A stretch of 64,000 nucleotides of DNA from UBA11889 sp002313255. GTDB taxonomy: Bacteria > Pseudomonadota > Gammaproteobacteria > Pseudomonadales > Azotimanducaceae. Below, one piece after another: positions 45,887-55,817 of this stretch. A program made the translations under genes and the position numbers. The notes beneath the pieces were generated by a model. That model searched no databases, was not told the DNA's origin, and was given only the letters and a program-made list of their open reading frames with translations. The stretch spans positions 15,388-79,387 of the forward strand of contig CAJWQX010000004.1 of NCBI GenBank assembly GCA_913045265.1, given 5' to 3'. The first letter of the stretch is position 1. Each line of letters opens with the position of its first letter.

Positions 45887-47392
45887 ATGAAACAAATTCC
45901 CTCAATTAAAACCCGCCAACGGTTCAAGGTCACGCCACAGTTGCGAACCGCGATAGGGCTATTACAGCTTTCCGGCAGCGAACTTCAGCTCGAAATTCAG
46001 CAAGCTATCGAAACAAACGCACTCCTCGAAATCGAAAACAATAACCCTCAACAATTCGTCGATGAAGTCGTAGATACGAATTCTCATCCATACAACGAAT
46101 CGATAAGACGCGAGTCAGATTGGCCGAACGACACTCGTATTGAAGGCCAGGATGACCTGTACGCTGACGAAGATTCAGGTATCGATCGATATTGGCTACC
46201 CGCTCATGAGAGATCCGATATTGATAGATCCCGCTTGGACACCTACGAAGTTGCTGATCATTCGGTGTCGCTGTCAGATCATCTTACCCAGCAAATAGAC
46301 TTCGCATCACTCACGGTTGTACAAGACGCGATCGCCCAAGCAATTATCGACGGCATCAATGATGATGGCATGCTGCAAAACAGTTTGGTCGAAATAGCGG
46401 CGAGCCTTCGCCCGGAGGTAAATGCCTCTTTGGTCGAAATGGAGAAGGTCCTGAAGGTTATTCAAGATCTACATCCGGCTGGCGTGGGTTCCCGAAATCT
46501 CCAGGAATGTCTCCTGATACAACTGCGACTTCTTCCTAAGGACTCCCATTCAAAAAGGGTCGCAATACGAGTACTAGCCGATCATTTTGAATTTCTTGCG
46601 TCGCAAGATTTCGATCGGCTTTCCCGCATTTTGAATATGCCAGCCAAGGACTTGCTTGAAGCAGTCGATTTGGTCCGATCACTCAACCCAAGGCCTGGTT
46701 CAATAATTGTTTCCACTCTCACTGAATACGTCGCACCCGATGTGATCGTCCGCGAGGACAATGGTCGATGGCTGGTTGAATTAAACCCAGACGTTACACC
46801 CCGAATAAGAATTAATCCCATATACGATCAACCTTCAACGATGTCGACGAAATTTCAGTCCAATGCTTACGTTCGCGAAAACTTACGACATGCAAAGCTA
46901 TTTCTTCAAGGTGTAGAACATCGAAATTCAACGTTGGCCAACGTTTCTCGTTGCATCGTCGAGCACCAACACGGATTTCTAGAGCACGGGTTGAGTGCAA
47001 TGAAGCCTCTGTCTCTAGCCGATATCTCGTCTAAATTGGACGTACATGTCTCCACGGTTTCGCGAATCACGACCCGCAAGTACCTACTGACGCCCCGAGG
47101 GTTATTTCCTTTGAAGTATTTCTTCTCCAAAACCATTTCCACAACCGATGGGGAACCAGTAGCTAGTATTGCCGTTCAAGAATTGATACGGAACATAATT
47201 AGTCGCGAAGAAAAACGGGATCCGTTATCCGATAACTCTATCTCGAAACTACTTGAGTCTGACGGGATGAAAATAGCCCGACGAACGGTTACGAAATATC
47301 GGGAAATCATGGCAATTCCAACGTCTAACAAACGCAAAAAGCACTATTGGGCATTGGGGATTCAAGTAAGGCGGAATAAAATAGTCGGTTAA
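45887..47392 (+). CDS. rpoN: RNA polymerase sigma-54 factor
   Basis: A 501-residue sigma-54. Region I is the glutamine- and leucine-rich start (TPQLRTAIGLLQLSGSELQLEIQQ, in two halves), followed by an acidic region II, the core-binding region, the helix-turn-helix and the C-terminal RpoN box ARRTVTKYREIMAIP. Sigma-54 needs enhancer-binding activators, none of which is in the window. The gene follows lptB by 46 bp. hpf, the usual next gene, is missing and ptsN follows directly. Confidence 0.98.
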   Translation: MKQIPSIKTRQRFKVTPQLRTAIGLLQLSGSELQLEIQQAIETNALLEIENNNPQQFVDEVVDTNSHPYNESIRRESDWPNDTRIEGQDDLYADEDSGIDRYWLPAHERSDIDRSRLDTYEVADHSVSLSDHLTQQIDFASLTVVQDAIAQAIIDGINDDGMLQNSLVEIAASLRPEVNASLVEMEKVLKVIQDLHPAGVGSRNLQECLLIQLRLLPKDSHSKRVAIRVLADHFEFLASQDFDRLSRILNMPAKDLLEAVDLVRSLNPRPGSIIVSTLTEYVAPDVIVREDNGRWLVELNPDVTPRIRINPIYDQPSTMSTKFQSNAYVRENLRHAKLFLQGVEHRNSTLANVSRCIVEHQHGFLEHGLSAMKPLSLADISSKLDVHVSTVSRITTRKYLLTPRGLFPLKYFFSKTISTTDGEPVASIAVQELIRNIISREEKRDPLSDNSISKLLESDGMKIARRTVTKYREIMAIPTSNKRKKHYWALGIQVRRNKIVG

Positions 47393-47408
47393 AAAGTATT
47401 GAACATTG

Positions 47409-47873
47409 ATGATCAATTTCGGATCAATATTACCCTTAAGCTGTGTGCGACGAGGATTAGACGCCACTTCAAGAAAGGCCTCTCTTGAGACGGCAGCTGA
47501 GCTGATCGCCACCACTCAAGAGAGTATCGGTGCACGACAGCTACTGGAGGCGTTGATGGCGCGAGAAAAGCTTGGTAGCACCAGCCTTGGGGATGGTATT
47601 GCAATTCCGCATTGTCGATATCCGAACTGTCAAAAGCCCGTCGCCTCACTCTTGTACCTGTCGGACCCAATTAGTTTTGACGATCAAAACGTCGACCTTA
47701 TATTCGTTCTCGTTGTACCGGAACAAGAAACCCGCCTGCACCTGGATCTCTTGGCTATTCTCGCACGAGTCTTCGACCGTCAACCAAATGCTCAGGATTT
47801 GCGAAAAACGCGAAACGATCGAGAACTGTACGAAGTTTTTCAACGCCAAGTTGCCGAGGCATTAGCGGAGTGA
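47409..47873 (+). CDS. ptsN: Nitrogen-PTS enzyme IIA (EIIA-Ntr)
   Basis: A 154-residue EIIA of the fructose/mannitol type. The phosphorylated histidine is residue 68 in IPHCR. PtsN receives phosphate from NPr and regulates potassium transport and other targets. The ATG at 47409 lies 16 bp after rpoN, with no room for hpf. Its stop overlaps the rapZ start (GTGA). Confidence 0.95.
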   Translation: MINFGSILPLSCVRRGLDATSRKASLETAAELIATTQESIGARQLLEALMAREKLGSTSLGDGIAIPHCRYPNCQKPVASLLYLSDPISFDDQNVDLIFVLVVPEQETRLHLDLLAILARVFDRQPNAQDLRKTRNDRELYEVFQRQVAEALAE

Positions 47874-48742
47874 AATTGATCGTCATCAGCGGACGGTCGG
47901 GTTCAGGGAAAAGCACTGCACTTAACGCTCTTGAAGATGAGGGTTTCAGTTGTATTGATAATTTTCCGGCCGGCCTGCTACCACAACTAATCCAATCTAA
48001 TTTGGAGGCCAAAATCATCCAAGATCTCGCAGTCTGTATCGATGCGCGGAATCTACCAAAAGATCTCGAACAACTGCCCCAGCGGCTTAATGCGCTCGAC
48101 CAAATCGATCTGAAAATTCAAGTCATATTTCTCGATGCGTTTGCCGATACTCTGATACAACGCTTCAGTGAAACCCGTCGTCGACACCCCCTCACTCACC
48201 TCTTCCACGATTTACGCGAGGCTATTGACATGGAACGAGAGGTCCTTGCTGTCGTTTCTGAGTTGGCCGATCTTCAGATAGACACTACAACATTAACTGG
48301 CGCAGACCTCGTGGAAATGATCAAAGTCCGCGTAATCAACAAATCCGCTAATAGCATGTCACTTCTTTTTCGGTCGTTCGCATTTAAGAATGGAGTTCCT
48401 ACCGACTCTGATTTCGTTTTCGATGTCCGCTGTTTACCCAATCCCTATTGGCAAAAGGATCTCCGGTCTTTGACCGGGGCTGATCAAGCAGTCCGCAATT
48501 TTCTCGATTCACAACCAGTAGCAAATCTTTTAGCCAACGACATCTGTAGCTTCCTTGAAACTTGGTTATCCGAATTCGAAAAGACAAATCGCGCATATTT
48601 AACGATGGCTATAGGTTGCACTGGTGGCCAACACAGATCGGTTTATATGGTCGAAAGATTGGCGGCGCATTTTTCGCAAAAGTATCCTGACGTCTTGGTA
48701 CGGCACCAGGAAACCAATATCGCGACTAATGCGATGCGTTGA
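47870..48742 (+). CDS. rapZ: RNase adapter protein RapZ
   Basis: A 290-residue P-loop protein (YvcJ/RapZ family). Walker A is GRSGSGKST (residues 8-16), and the family segments CIDNFPAGLLP, RRRHPL, FDVRCLPNPYW and GCTGGQHRSVY are clear. In enterobacteria RapZ senses glucosamine-6-phosphate and directs RNase E to the small RNA GlmZ, tuning amino-sugar supply for the wall. It starts with GTG at 47870 and overlaps npr at the end by 14 bp. Confidence 0.96.
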   Translation: MKLIVISGRSGSGKSTALNALEDEGFSCIDNFPAGLLPQLIQSNLEAKIIQDLAVCIDARNLPKDLEQLPQRLNALDQIDLKIQVIFLDAFADTLIQRFSETRRRHPLTHLFHDLREAIDMEREVLAVVSELADLQIDTTTLTGADLVEMIKVRVINKSANSMSLLFRSFAFKNGVPTDSDFVFDVRCLPNPYWQKDLRSLTGADQAVRNFLDSQPVANLLANDICSFLETWLSEFEKTNRAYLTMAIGCTGGQHRSVYMVERLAAHFSQKYPDVLVRHQETNIATNAMR

Positions 48743-49001
48743 TCTCCATATCGTTAACAAGCTTGGGCTGCATGCTCGGGCGTCGTCGAAACTCATCCAG
48801 GTAGCGCGCCAATTTCGGTGCAACATCGAGATTGGTGTTCGAGACGGTGAATTAGTAGACGCAAAAGGTATTTTGAATCTTTTAACTCTCGCGGCTAGCA
48901 AGGGTACGGTCCTTACGTTAAGAGTAAATGGCGAAGATGAGGACGACGCCCTTGAAGCCTTGAAATCGATAGTCGCCGACCGTTTTGGAGAAGCTGAATA
49001 A
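48729..49001 (+). CDS. npr: Phosphocarrier protein NPr (nitrogen PTS HPr)
   Basis: A 90-residue HPr-like protein with the active histidine 15 in LGLHARASSKL, and a long helix-2 segment AKGILNLLTLAASKG in place of the regulatory serine site. It passes phosphate from EI-Ntr (PtsP, not here) to PtsN. The start is the ATG at 48729 inside the end of rapZ; longer frames are not supported. It is the last gene of the rpoN-ptsN-rapZ-npr unit. Confidence 0.95.
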   Translation: MRCVDLHIVNKLGLHARASSKLIQVARQFRCNIEIGVRDGELVDAKGILNLLTLAASKGTVLTLRVNGEDEDDALEALKSIVADRFGEAE

Positions 49002-49004
49002 CGC

Positions 49005-49250
49005 ATCGTGGTTTGCAGAATCGGTCAGCTCTTTTTGGACCATCTTCTTCCAATTAGCCACAATGCTGACCTCTTCGATAGGAAACACCCGCTTTCCCTT
49101 ATCGACCCAAACCCCAGACGCGCCCAGCGAATAATCCATGGTGTCAAATTTACTCACTGACCGATGACAATAAACCTTGTTCCAAATTCTCCGTTGAGCT
49201 CCTTCAATGAACCAGTAACAGCTACGACTTGCAAATAAGTGTGCCGTTCG
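49005..49250 (-). pseudogene. pmbA: Decayed C-terminal end of pmbA (TldE metalloprotease subunit)
   Basis: The minus strand encodes MDYSLGASGVWVDKGK and then PIEEVSIVANWKKM from 49139 down to about 49040. This matches the C-terminus of PmbA, which typically reads TGDYSRGASGFWVENG and YPVEEITIAGNLKDM. Just upstream in another frame comes GTRFIVIGQ-stop-VNLT, matching the preceding GLLVTELMGQGVNLVT, with a TGA where a glycine belongs and a one-base deletion before the frame changes. No start, no zinc motif and no other part of the gene remains. In Pseudomonas pmbA lies exactly here, between npr and yhdP with tldD and yjgA. Confidence 0.7.
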
Positions 49251-49343
49251 AATCGGCACCCCAAATTTGGATTATCAAACCGACTTGACCGGACTACAAG
49301 GATCTGGGGAATTCGGCAGAATGACCCTGCTTGGGATGATCGC

Positions 49344-52300
49344 TCATGGTTTTTTTTTGACCTGAGTTTGCAACGAACTAGAAGTATTCAAATCGTTGGT
49401 GAACATACTGACAAACTCGACCCGGGGATCATTTACGGTCCCGCTAATCTGATACTTCCCACTCGAAAGATTTTCGATCTGGGCACCAAAAATACGCCGA
49501 CCAAGCAACACTCCGACGCCTGCCACCGGATTGGCAATCGCAATGTATGCCGCATACCACGGTAGGCTGTCCGAAACTGGGAGCGTTATAACAAGCTCGT
49601 TATCAAGCCGTCCGTCAGATAAATCAACCGTACCGTTGACACGAAAAAGCAACCCATTACCTTCCACAAACATCGGCTCCGTAAACCCCAAAATGCCAGA
49701 TTGGAATTTCACCCGAGCTTGTATTCGATTAAAGCTGACACCTTTAGATAAGACGTCCGAGAAATTCCCAGATAACCGTCGGGCGATGGTTGAATAATTC
49801 AGCAGTCCCAAAACACGAGCGACCCCGCGACCCTGCTCGATGTTGACAAATCGTCCGTTATCAATCTCCGAATTAAAGAGTCCATCGACTTTGTTAACGG
49901 CGAATGCAAGCGGAGATCCGGGCCAAGTAAGGTCACCCTCTCCTCGGAACGATTCGCCTTCGATACTGAGGTCAAAACCCCATTGAGACAGCACCGATCC
50001 AAGCGCAACGCCCTGAATACTGCCGACAAAGTGCGTCCGATTGGTGGAACGAGCCCAAAACATCTCTTGATCGCTACTGATCTCGATACCTCGTATTGCC
50101 CCTTCCAGCCCGAGCACCCTCAACCCATCGGGGTGCGGGCGGAGGCGAAAACGCCAGCGGCCAAAGTCGTTGATGGAGCCATCGATATCGGTCACCAACA
50201 CGCTACGGACCGTCACGTCTGCCGGAAAAACTTTTCCAATTATGTCGAACGACAGTGGATCAGACGGTTCCGCCTGACCAACTCGGCTGAATCTTGGGAT
50301 TCGAATTTCATCTATATCGACTACCCACGGATCATCAAATTTCCGTGTGACCGTGGCATCGACTTGGTCCGAGTACAGTTTGATTTCTAGCGCGCCGCCA
50401 AACGATCCACCCGAGACGACCGCGTTCGTAAACTCCAGGTCTCCCGCTCGCAGCGCATCGATTCGAAAATCATTCAGTCGCCAACTGATTGCGTTGTTTA
50501 AATCAGCAATATTCGCGTCGATTTCGAAAGAATCCAAACCACCAGAAACCACCACGCTTTCCTCGTTTTCTGACACAACAACAGCTGGTGCCCCAATACC
50601 AACCGACCCGCGACGTATGCGATTGTCATAAAGGTGGACCCATCCCGCCGTCCTGCCGTGCCGAAACGAAAATGATGTATACGAATCCAAGAATTGAATA
50701 TTTACATCCAAAGGACGCGCCACCGACGGCGATTTGGCCCACTCCTCGGGCAGGTTTAGGTCAACGCCCACCAAATCCGACGTGAATGTCAGTTCAGACG
50801 GTCGCGACGAATCTGGGAAGATCGATACCTTTGCGGAATACTCCAGAATTCCCGTCGCCATCTTCGAGTCGCTTACTTCAATTAGAGTAAGCAAATCGGA
50901 AGCGTTTATCTGACCACTGAACCCCACTCCCACGAACTCTTCCTGCGCGTTACTCCTTGAGATGATTTCAATATCAATTGGCATACCGAATAGATTTGCA
51001 GAGAGATCGCTTTTCACGACGGTGTGAGGAGAGCGATACTCAACTGCCCCATTTAAAGCATCAAACCGTACGCCAAGATGATCCATTGAAACCGCGGCGT
51101 TATTGAATTCAAGCTCTAATTTGACGTTTCCGGCCTCCCGCACGCGATCCGTCAACGGAACTCGTAAGCTCGCGCGAATACCCATGGAACCTTCACCAAC
51201 AAAGTCGCCACTCAGTACGGGAATAAAGTGTCGGATTGGCGTTTCTTGAGCGAATAACAACGCGCGAGCGACGGGTAACAAGACCTCCAAATTTACGTCG
51301 ATATACGAGCCCTTTGAAGGTATCGAAATATCGGCGCTAGTAATCCCCGTGTTAAAGCTCGTTGCTTTCCATAAATCGACCCGGATTTCTTTAGCCGCGA
51401 CTTTAAGTCGCCCATCGGCATCTGAAACCAACGGCCAGTCTTCATGGTAGTCCATAGAAACTGATTCAAATTCCGCGAGAAGTTCAACGCGCCTGAGAGG
51501 CAACCCCCGGCGTGCAACATTCCGACCGTGGTACACCAATTGAACGCTCGAAACAGATCCAACATCTTGTAAACTCGTCGTCAGCCAGGACTTTAGTCCC
51601 TGCGGTAGACCAATAGGGACATATTCCTTTGCTCTTGGAACAACCATTTTTTTTGCATTCGCAATCAGGGTAGTCCGATGCTCGCTCCCGTATTTCTTCG
51701 GCATGGAAATTCCGAAACCGCCCGCAATTATGCTTTCGTCGTTAGTAAAGTTGAGATTTTCTCCGCGAATACCAACGTAATCTCGCCCGATCCAAAAGAC
51801 GATCGGGCCAACCGCCTCGTCAAAGAGAAGGGGGGCGTCAAACACCTTAGGCAGTGTAATTGTCCCCGAATTCGAATCGAGATCTAGTTTGATTACATTT
51901 CCATGCCCGCCTATTGACCCAGAAACGTCCTGTAATCCGGGCAGCCCGCGGTAGTTCTTGAGGGACAACCGTTCGACCTGCGCTGCAAACGCAGTTCCCT
52001 GTCGGTCGATACGAAAAACTGCTTTCTGTAGACGGCCTGATGCGTCCAGTTGTTTAATCCATAGACCGACAGGATGGTCACGACCAAATAATCGGGTTGC
52101 GAACGTCGATAGAGTGCGAAGGTCTATTGTCGGACTAAATAACTCCAACCGATCGCGCGCATCCGTAACTAAGTTCAACGGCGAAAGTTCTACGCGGCCT
52201 GCCACCGAATCGAGTCGAATATTATTGATGGACCCTCGATATCCATCTCCCTGGAGGCCCCCGGTCAGGTTTGCTGAGGCAACAAATCTTGAGTCGTCGT

Positions 52301-53072
52301 CCTGTCCGCCTTCGAACAATGCTTTGACCGAAAAAAGTTCCCCTTTCGTACTTTTTTTCCAGCCCCCGGTCACATTCAACTTGCCGACAGGCACCCCAAA
52401 AATCTCAGCTACCTTGTCGTTAAATGTAACGTCACGTAGTTCTACAAATCCGAGGCCGTCACCACTACTACGCCCCCAAAACGAGTCACTAAAGTCCAAC
52501 TCCAAACGTCCTCTGCAACGCGCGCAGCTCTTACCTGGACCTACGTTAAGTGAGATGCGACGGCGTCCGTCGAGGTTCAAGCTTCTAGCTCCGATAATGA
52601 AGGATGCCGATTTACCGTAACGAAAACCTTCGAGTTCAACTGAAACACTTAGGTCTTCTCCATCGATCAAAACACTAAAAATGTCGAGAGTCGGTTGGCC
52701 CGTCCTGCCAACCCCTCGTACGCGCCATCCTGAGTCCATGTGTTCCAAACCAATGTACGCCGATCCAACTACCAACCTACTTACGACAACTCGGTTATAT
52801 AACAGGCTCTTTAGAAAGTTGATTTCGAAGAAGACTTCGTCCAACCGTCCACCCGCGAACGTAATACTGCGTGCAGTAAATGTCGGATTGAGGCGACTCC
52901 ATCCACCTGCAGCTCCCTCTAGGGATACATCGTATGAAACCAACAATTCATTGATCGAGGGCTCCAAGTCACTCAGGTTCGCGGAAAAAATTCTTCCTAT
53001 GACCTGAAGCCCGGCAAGGAACCCTAGCACTGCGATTACGAAGACCAAGACGAACCTTAGCGAGCGACTCAA
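49344..53072 (-). CDS. yhdP: YhdP family AsmA-like envelope protein
   Basis: A 1242-residue protein with one N-terminal membrane segment (about residues 6-24) and a very long periplasmic part, covering DUF3971 and a C-terminal AsmA-like domain (about 1040-1190, with FNSEIDNGRFVNIEQGRGVARVLG as two blocks). E. coli YhdP, TamB and YdbH are thought to carry phospholipids between membranes. The start is TTG at 53072. It lies directly downstream of rng on the same strand, which is conserved. With mla genes absent from their usual site, it may matter more for lipid balance, but that is inference. Confidence 0.92.
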   Translation of the reverse strand: MSRSLRFVLVFVIAVLGFLAGLQVIGRIFSANLSDLEPSINELLVSYDVSLEGAAGGWSRLNPTFTARSITFAGGRLDEVFFEINFLKSLLYNRVVVSRLVVGSAYIGLEHMDSGWRVRGVGRTGQPTLDIFSVLIDGEDLSVSVELEGFRYGKSASFIIGARSLNLDGRRRISLNVGPGKSCARCRGRLELDFSDSFWGRSSGDGLGFVELRDVTFNDKVAEIFGVPVGKLNVTGGWKKSTKGELFSVKALFEGGQDDDSRFVASANLTGGLQGDGYRGSINNIRLDSVAGRVELSPLNLVTDARDRLELFSPTIDLRTLSTFATRLFGRDHPVGLWIKQLDASGRLQKAVFRIDRQGTAFAAQVERLSLKNYRGLPGLQDVSGSIGGHGNVIKLDLDSNSGTITLPKVFDAPLLFDEAVGPIVFWIGRDYVGIRGENLNFTNDESIIAGGFGISMPKKYGSEHRTTLIANAKKMVVPRAKEYVPIGLPQGLKSWLTTSLQDVGSVSSVQLVYHGRNVARRGLPLRRVELLAEFESVSMDYHEDWPLVSDADGRLKVAAKEIRVDLWKATSFNTGITSADISIPSKGSYIDVNLEVLLPVARALLFAQETPIRHFIPVLSGDFVGEGSMGIRASLRVPLTDRVREAGNVKLELEFNNAAVSMDHLGVRFDALNGAVEYRSPHTVVKSDLSANLFGMPIDIEIISRSNAQEEFVGVGFSGQINASDLLTLIEVSDSKMATGILEYSAKVSIFPDSSRPSELTFTSDLVGVDLNLPEEWAKSPSVARPLDVNIQFLDSYTSFSFRHGRTAGWVHLYDNRIRRGSVGIGAPAVVVSENEESVVVSGGLDSFEIDANIADLNNAISWRLNDFRIDALRAGDLEFTNAVVSGGSFGGALEIKLYSDQVDATVTRKFDDPWVVDIDEIRIPRFSRVGQAEPSDPLSFDIIGKVFPADVTVRSVLVTDIDGSINDFGRWRFRLRPHPDGLRVLGLEGAIRGIEISSDQEMFWARSTNRTHFVGSIQGVALGSVLSQWGFDLSIEGESFRGEGDLTWPGSPLAFAVNKVDGLFNSEIDNGRFVNIEQGRGVARVLGLLNYSTIARRLSGNFSDVLSKGVSFNRIQARVKFQSGILGFTEPMFVEGNGLLFRVNGTVDLSDGRLDNELVITLPVSDSLPWYAAYIAIANPVAGVGVLLGRRIFGAQIENLSSGKYQISGTVNDPRVEFVSMFTNDLNTSSSLQTQVKKKP

Positions 53073-53205
53073 CGTCGTATCCCTATTTTCGCTTAATTGC
53101 TTTCAAAGTAGGGTGTAATCGATTTTCGGGCACCGACGTTTCAACAACGATCGTAAACAAATGACAGTGTTTGCTGACTTCACGTCCTCTCGTTGTCCGA
53201 CTTGT

Positions 53206-54738
53206 TTAGTCGCTTCGTGGATCAGGAAGTTCAATCAATTTGAACTCGCCAGGTCCACAATCTTGCTCAACTTCAAAGCAAATTTCGCATTCCAACTCAG
53301 TGCTGAATTGTTCTAGACGGGCCGACTCTTGGCCAACCATTCGATCTACAACCTCTCGACTAGTCCTGACCAAATATCCTAATCCACGGCTTGGATCTTC
53401 GACACGGGCCTCGACAGCAGCATGCAACGCACGGAACAGGTCAAAAGCGGTTGTTTCAAGACCCCTAACGATTCCTTCACCACCACATCTCGAACAGCGA
53501 TCGCTCATCTGTTCCGCTAGGGATTTTCGGGTACGTTTCCGGCTGAGCTCAACTAGCCCAAACTCCGAAAAATCTCCGATTTGCACCCGACTTGGATCGC
53601 CTTCAAATGCCCTCTCAAAAGCCGCCATAACATCGCGCCGATGGACCGCCTCGCCCATGTCGATAAAATCCACCACGACAAGTCCGCCTATATTCCGGAC
53701 TCTCATCTCTCGAGCAATCACCCGAGCCGCTTCCATGTTGGTCTTAAATGCAGTGTCTTCTAAGTTCTTCGAACCGACGAAACGACCCGTGTTTACATCG
53801 ACGGTACACATCGCCTCGGTATTCTCAATCAACAAATGTCCGCCCGACGGCAACTCCGCTTTCCGCATCAACGCTTTTTCTAGCTCCTCATTCAGCTTGC
53901 GCCGTTGATGCTTGCTATCGGTAGTTAATGTTAGCCCCGAGATATATTCAGGCATATAACTCGTAACGAAATCTTTTACTTGCGCTAAAGTATCTTCGTC
54001 ATTCACTACTATCGACTCTACCTTAGTGTTAACGAGGTCTCGGACCGCACGCGTATGCAGAGGAAGCTCTTGATATACAACTTCGCCGTTTGCTACAGCT
54101 TTCGCCTTTTCAGCAACCTGTTGCCACAGGCGTTCAAGAAATTCGACATCGTCTTCAAGATCCTCGATCGGCACTCCTTCAGCTACCGTACGAACGATAT
54201 ATCCATAACTACTCGACATTTCTTGCCGAAAATCGTCCATCAAATTACGTAATCTTTCTCGTTCGGATTCCTCCCGAATACGCTGGGACACACCTATTCG
54301 ATCGTTATACGGCATGAGCACTAAGTAGCGACCGGCCACTGTTAAATTCGTGGTCAAACGAGCGCCTTTGCCAGCAATAGGATCCTTACTTACCTGTACC
54401 AACAATGATTGCCCTTCATGCAAAACACTTCTTATATCTAATGGTTCTTCAGATCGGCTGCGAGCATGTTCATCGACACGCCGTTTATCGGAATCAATGA
54501 CGTCCAACGCGCCCGGAACTATATCCCGCACATGCAAAAAGCCGGGGCGTTCGCCTCCAAACTCAACGAAAGCGGCCTGAATGCCTGGAACGACCCGGTC
54601 GACGCGACCCAGATAAATGCTGCCTGTCAGACTGTATCGGCCATCGCGTTCGATATGCACTTCCCGCAGGATTTCATCCCCGTAGAGCGCAACACGCGTC
54701 TCATACTCACTGACATCAATTACTAACTCTTGTTGCAT
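53206..54738 (-). CDS. rng: Ribonuclease G
   Basis: A 510-residue endoribonuclease of the RNase E/G family, with an N-terminal S1 domain (about residues 38-120), the RNase H-like and 5'-sensor regions, and the catalytic DNase I-like domain holding VDVNTGRF and VVVDFIDM (the magnesium aspartates). The zinc-link CSRCGGEG joins subunits. The length and lack of a long C-terminal tail make it RNase G, not RNase E. It matures 16S rRNA. It begins 9 bp after maf. Confidence 0.96.
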   Translation of the reverse strand: MQQELVIDVSEYETRVALYGDEILREVHIERDGRYSLTGSIYLGRVDRVVPGIQAAFVEFGGERPGFLHVRDIVPGALDVIDSDKRRVDEHARSRSEEPLDIRSVLHEGQSLLVQVSKDPIAGKGARLTTNLTVAGRYLVLMPYNDRIGVSQRIREESERERLRNLMDDFRQEMSSSYGYIVRTVAEGVPIEDLEDDVEFLERLWQQVAEKAKAVANGEVVYQELPLHTRAVRDLVNTKVESIVVNDEDTLAQVKDFVTSYMPEYISGLTLTTDSKHQRRKLNEELEKALMRKAELPSGGHLLIENTEAMCTVDVNTGRFVGSKNLEDTAFKTNMEAARVIAREMRVRNIGGLVVVDFIDMGEAVHRRDVMAAFERAFEGDPSRVQIGDFSEFGLVELSRKRTRKSLAEQMSDRCSRCGGEGIVRGLETTAFDLFRALHAAVEARVEDPSRGLGYLVRTSREVVDRMVGQESARLEQFSTELECEICFEVEQDCGPGEFKLIELPDPRSD

Positions 54739-54747
54739 CTGATCTGA

Positions 54748-55326
54748 TCAAGTCCGGTTTCGCCAGGTATCGACGCCGAAGGAACTCAAAAGACCCTCAG
54801 TTTCTACCAGTGGCAGCCCAATCACCGCACTGTAACTCCCGATTACTTTCTCCACAAATATCCCGCCTACACCCTGAAGGCCATAACCACCCGCCTTATC
54901 CAAAGGTTCACCCGTGTCCCAATATCGGGATGCCTCGCCCGACTTCAGATTGCGAAAGTGCACCTTCGCGGCTACAACAGCGATTTCGACCCGGCCCCGC
55001 AAAGAAATTGCGACAGCGGTCACGACCTCATGTTCGCGACCCGAGAGGGTGTCAATGAAAGAAATGGCCTGACCTCGATCTACAGGTTTTCCAAGAACTT
55101 CCCCATCGACAAGCACGATCGTGTCCGCCCCCAGGACCGCAAGATCTGTATATACATGCGTGGCCTTTGATCGCGCCATTCTTCCGACGTAATCTCGTGG
55201 CTCTTCCCCGGGGTTTATTGACTCGTCGATGTCGGCAGGCTCAATCAAGAATTTAAACCCGACGCTATGGAGTAAATCAGCTCGCTGAGGCGACCCCGAT
55301 GCTAAAACAAACTGCGCGTCACTCAC
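54748..55326 (-). CDS. maf: Maf-like nucleoside triphosphate pyrophosphatase (YhdE type)
   Basis: A 192-residue Maf protein. The N-terminal LASGSPQRADLLHSVG, the acidic GADTIVLVDGEVLGKP and GGYGLQGVGGIFVEKVIGSYSAVIGLPL segments (each conserved) identify the family, which hydrolyses dTTP, UTP or modified nucleotides. The start is GTG at 55326 in a GTGA overlap with mreD. Position between mreD and rng is standard. Confidence 0.95.
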   Translation of the reverse strand: MSDAQFVLASGSPQRADLLHSVGFKFLIEPADIDESINPGEEPRDYVGRMARSKATHVYTDLAVLGADTIVLVDGEVLGKPVDRGQAISFIDTLSGREHEVVTAVAISLRGRVEIAVVAAKVHFRNLKSGEASRYWDTGEPLDKAGGYGLQGVGGIFVEKVIGSYSAVIGLPLVETEGLLSSFGVDTWRNRT

Positions 55327-55817
55327 CGAATATAGAAACTCGCTTTAACTCGACCAAGTACCCGATACAAGGGTATCCACCACAAGCCTGTGCAGACCGC
55401 GTTAAAAACTATATATGGTGAATACGCAACACCGTTAAGAAGATTGTCGATAAATGCCTTGATCAAAAGGACACCGAGACACATGGCAAACACGAGCGCG
55501 ACTTCTTGGAAAGGCGAATAGAGACGCACTCGGGGCTGTAGTTTCCAGCCAGCAAGTGACACCGCCGCTAAGCAGGCGCCGTTCGTGCCGATCGCATCAC
55601 CAACCAATACATCCACCAATGTTCCACACAACCAAACACCAACCAACCCTATTCGTTCTGGTAATTCGATGGCCCAATAAAAACAAACCAACACCATCCA
55701 TTCGGGACGCAACAAACCTACCCAGTCGGGTACACCCCTCGGTAAGTGGCCTACGGTTACAAGCATCCCGATCAGAAGGGTGGATAGAACGACCATTCCA
55801 CGAATCAGGGCGTTCAT
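55323..55817 (-). CDS. mreD: Rod shape-determining protein MreD
   Basis: A 164-residue membrane protein with about five membrane segments. The segments PEWMVLVCFYWAIELPERIG and GTLVDVLVGDAIGTNG are typical of MreD. It belongs to the elongasome with MreC, MreB, RodA and PBP2. The ATG at 55817 overlaps the mreC stop by 4 bp. Confidence 0.93.
   Translation of the reverse strand: MNALIRGMVVLSTLLIGMLVTVGHLPRGVPDWVGLLRPEWMVLVCFYWAIELPERIGLVGVWLCGTLVDVLVGDAIGTNGACLAAVSLAGWKLQPRVRLYSPFQEVALVFAMCLGVLLIKAFIDNLLNGVAYSPYIVFNAVCTGLWWIPLYRVLGRVKASFYIR

Noticed and set aside
48918..49259. A 113-residue minus-strand gene after npr
   Set aside because: Only its middle part resembles PmbA; the frame crosses a frameshift and then runs antisense through npr, so it is treated as a pseudogene.
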